Part shown: one piece after another, positions 61,935 to 64,000 of the stretch
How positions within the stretch are numbered: position 1 is the stretch's first letter
Layout of the letters: the number at the start of each line of letters is the position of its first letter
Assembly (NCBI RefSeq): GCF_002165575.1
Contig: NZ_MXQF01000026.1
Location: forward strand, 1 to 64,000
Length of the DNA: 64,000 nucleotides
From: Pseudoalteromonas sp. A601
GTDB lineage: Bacteria; Pseudomonadota; Gammaproteobacteria; Enterobacterales; Alteromonadaceae
Reading direction: 5' to 3'
Notes under the pieces: generated by a model
Databases searched by the model: none
What the model saw: only the letters and a program-made list of their open reading frames with translations
What the model was told of the DNA's origin: nothing
Translations under genes and position numbers: made by a program

Positions 61935-63320
61935 ATGAGTTTAGGTAAGGTCGTCCAAATTATCGGCGCCGTTGTGGATATCGAATTTCCACAAGACAGC
62001 GTGCCAGCCGTATATGACGCGCTAAAAGTAACAGATGGCGATTTAGCTGGTTTGACTTTAGAAGTTCAACAGCAGCTAGGTGGCGGTGTGGTACGTACTA
62101 TCGCACTAGGTACTACAGATGGTTTACGTCGTGGTGCTTCAGTAGAAAACACAGGCAAAGCAATTCAAGTTCCAGTTGGTACTAAGACTCTAGGTCGTAT
62201 CATGAACGTACTTGGTGAGCCAATTGATGAAGCAGGTCCAATCGGTGAAGACGAGCGTATGTCTATCCACCGTGCAGCACCTACTTACGAAGAGCAATCA
62301 AGCTCAGTTGAACTTTTAGAAACGGGTATCAAGGTAATCGACCTTGTATGTCCATTCGCTAAAGGTGGTAAAGTTGGTTTATTCGGTGGTGCCGGTGTTG
62401 GTAAAACCGTAAACATGATGGAACTTATCCGTAACATCGCAATCGAGCACAGCGGCTACTCAGTATTCGCAGGTGTTGGTGAGCGTACACGTGAGGGTAA
62501 CGATTTCTACCATGAAATGAACGATTCAAACGTACTTGATAAAGTATCGCTTGTATACGGTCAGATGAACGAGCCACCGGGTAACCGTTTACGCGTAGCG
62601 TTAACAGGTCTTACTATGGCTGAGAAGTTCCGTGACGAAGGTCGCGATGTACTTTTCTTCGTAGATAACATCTACCGTTACACACTTGCGGGTACTGAAG
62701 TATCAGCACTTCTTGGTCGTATGCCATCAGCGGTAGGTTACCAGCCTACACTTGCTGAAGAAATGGGTGTACTTCAAGAGCGTATCGCATCTACTAAGAC
62801 TGGTTCAATTACTTCAATCCAAGCGGTATACGTACCTGCGGATGATTTAACGGATCCATCTCCAGCAACAACGTTTGCTCACTTAGATGCAACAGTGGTA
62901 CTTTCACGTGATATCGCATCACTAGGTATCTACCCAGCGGTAGACCCTCTTGATTCATCTTCACGTCAGCTTGATCCACAAGTAATCGGTGAAGAGCATT
63001 ACGGTATAGCGCGCGGCGTTCAAACAGTTCTTCAGCGTTACAAAGAACTTAAAGACATCATCGCGATTCTAGGTATGGACGAGCTTTCTGACGAAGATAA
63101 GCAACTTGTATCACGTGCACGTAAAATCCAGCGTTTCCTATCTCAGCCATTCTTCGTGGCAGAGGTATTTACAGGTGCGCCAGGTAAATACGTTTCACTT
63201 AAAGACACAATTGCAGGCTTCAAAGGTATCTTAAACGGTGAGTTTGATGATATGCCAGAGCAAGCGTTCTACATGGTTGGCTCTATTGAAGAAGCTCAAG
63301 AAAAAGCCAAAAGCATGTAA
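61935..63320 (+). CDS. atpD: ATP synthase F1 subunit beta
   Basis: The 461-residue catalytic subunit. The P-loop is FGGAGVGKTVNMMELI (about 148-163), followed by VGERTREGNDFYHEM with the catalytic glutamate and arginine region, and the switch region DDLTDPSPATTFAHLDATV. Confidence 0.98.
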   Translation: MSLGKVVQIIGAVVDIEFPQDSVPAVYDALKVTDGDLAGLTLEVQQQLGGGVVRTIALGTTDGLRRGASVENTGKAIQVPVGTKTLGRIMNVLGEPIDEAGPIGEDERMSIHRAAPTYEEQSSSVELLETGIKVIDLVCPFAKGGKVGLFGGAGVGKTVNMMELIRNIAIEHSGYSVFAGVGERTREGNDFYHEMNDSNVLDKVSLVYGQMNEPPGNRLRVALTGLTMAEKFRDEGRDVLFFVDNIYRYTLAGTEVSALLGRMPSAVGYQPTLAEEMGVLQERIASTKTGSITSIQAVYVPADDLTDPSPATTFAHLDATVVLSRDIASLGIYPAVDPLDSSSRQLDPQVIGEEHYGIARGVQTVLQRYKELKDIIAILGMDELSDEDKQLVSRARKIQRFLSQPFFVAEVFTGAPGKYVSLKDTIAGFKGILNGEFDDMPEQAFYMVGSIEEAQEKAKSM

Positions 63321-63333
63321 TTAGGAGGGTAGT

Positions 63334-63756
63334 ATGGCAGCTATGACTGTACATCTTGATGTAGTAAGTGCTGAAGAGAAATTATTTTCTGGTTTAGTAG
63401 AATCTATTCAAGTATCTGGTAGTGAAGGTGAGTTAGGTGTTAACGCCGGTCACGCCCCACTACTAACTGCCCTTAAACCTGGTATGGTACGTTTAGTTAA
63501 GCAATTTGGTGAAGAAGAACTCATCTATATTGCTGGCGGTACACTAGAAGTTCAACCGAACATAGTGACCGTACTTGCTGATACAGCTGTTCGTGGTGAA
63601 GACCTGGACGAGAAAGCTGCAGAGCAAGCTAAACGTGACGCTGAAGCTCAAATGGCAAAAGGTGCATCTGCTGAGCTTGATTATAATCAAGCCGCAATGC
63701 AACTAGCTGAAGCAATTGCTCAGCTACGCGTTATTCAGCAATTACGTAAAAAGTAA
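63334..63756 (+). CDS. atpC: ATP synthase F1 subunit epsilon
   Basis: A 140-residue rotor subunit with the N-terminal beta barrel (VHLDVVSAEEKLFSG, GELGVNAGHAPLLTALKPG) and two C-terminal helices that can inhibit ATP hydrolysis. An AGGAGGG site precedes the ATG. It closes the operon. Confidence 0.96.
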   Translation: MAAMTVHLDVVSAEEKLFSGLVESIQVSGSEGELGVNAGHAPLLTALKPGMVRLVKQFGEEELIYIAGGTLEVQPNIVTVLADTAVRGEDLDEKAAEQAKRDAEAQMAKGASAELDYNQAAMQLAEAIAQLRVIQQLRKK

Positions 63757-63771
63757 GCCTATCTGGTTTTT

Positions 63772-63798
63772 AAAAGCCCACTTTACGTGGGCTTTTTT
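63772..63798 (+). terminator. terminator of the atp operon
   Basis: AAAAGCCCAC-TTTAC-GTGGGCTTTTTT, a strong rho-independent terminator 15 bases past atpC. The remaining 200 bases to the window end show no gene that I can support. Confidence 0.92.
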
Positions 63799-64000
63799 GT
63801 GCCTGAATAAAAATAATGTTTCTATCTATGCAATAGATCGCTTTTTGTACTTATATCCTTCATTGATCCCCGTTACAATAAAGCATATGAAAGCAATGTT
63901 TGATTTCAGCTAAGATTCAGTGGCAACTGCTAAGTTGTCGTTGAGTATTTGCGCATGATGTGACTTACGTAATCTTATTGAATTCACGCTCGCTTACTTA

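Overview
The window is a chromosomal segment of a marine gammaproteobacterium, most likely Pseudoalteromonas or a close Alteromonadales relative. The evidence is the protein sequences, the AT-rich composition and the gene order: an rRNA promoter next to yrdA-aroE-tsaC-smg-dprA-def-fmt-rsmB-trkA; trkH-yigZ-pepQ beside fadBA; dnaA-dnaN-recF-gyrB; rpmH-rnpA-yidD-yidC-mnmE; mioC-oriC-mnmG-rsmG-parAB-atp. It is the replication-origin region of the main chromosome. No tRNA or rRNA gene body was found, but a strong rRNA-type promoter points out of the left edge.

Layout. 1-13.3 kb: housekeeping genes (gamma carbonic anhydrase, aroE, truncated globin, a haem-binding chemoreceptor, hemF, tsaC, smg, dprA, a LysM protein, def-fmt-rsmB-trkA). 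13.3-20.9 kb: an accessory stretch with a TonB-dependent receptor, six tiny secreted EF-hand proteins in two triplets, an OsmC/GNAT pair, a decayed DUF998 gene, a 265-bp miniature inverted-repeat element and a PilZ protein. 21-30.4 kb: trkH, yigZ, pepQ, slt, fadBA, tusA. 30.4-31.8 kb: a frameshifted low-GC gene between CTAGG-type repeats, and a lipoprotein. 31.8-45.6 kb: glyQS, the dnaA-dnaN-recF-gyrB operon, and rpmH-rnpA-yidD-yidC-mnmE. 45.6-51.5 kb: an island with a three-gene cassette that looks like an ABC-three-component (ABC-3C) conflict system. 51.5-64 kb: mioC, oriC, mnmG, rsmG, parAB and the complete atpIBEFHAGDC operon.

How the parts work together. Initiation (DnaA, DnaN, oriC with DnaA boxes, clustered GATC sites and tandem 13-mers) sits with segregation: ParA and ParB are encoded right of oriC, and two parS palindromes lie inside recF, about 14 kb to its left. 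TrkA and TrkH, encoded apart, form one potassium uptake system. FadB and FadA form the beta-oxidation complex.

The most interesting points are: (1) the ABC-3C-like cassette (nuclease-like protein, middle component, Rad50-like ABC ATPase) inserted between mnmE and mioC, about 2 kb from oriC, beside an mnmE 3' end that resembles the attachment site used by SGI1-type islands, and ending in a long compound hairpin; (2) the six-member EF-hand family, whose spacers carry a 58-bp leader in two copies with substitutions that keep a hairpin paired only as RNA on the coding strand; (3) the inverted-repeat element with nested stem-loops, which abuts the DUF998 pseudogene and has a partial copy beside hemF; (4) the parS pair inside recF.
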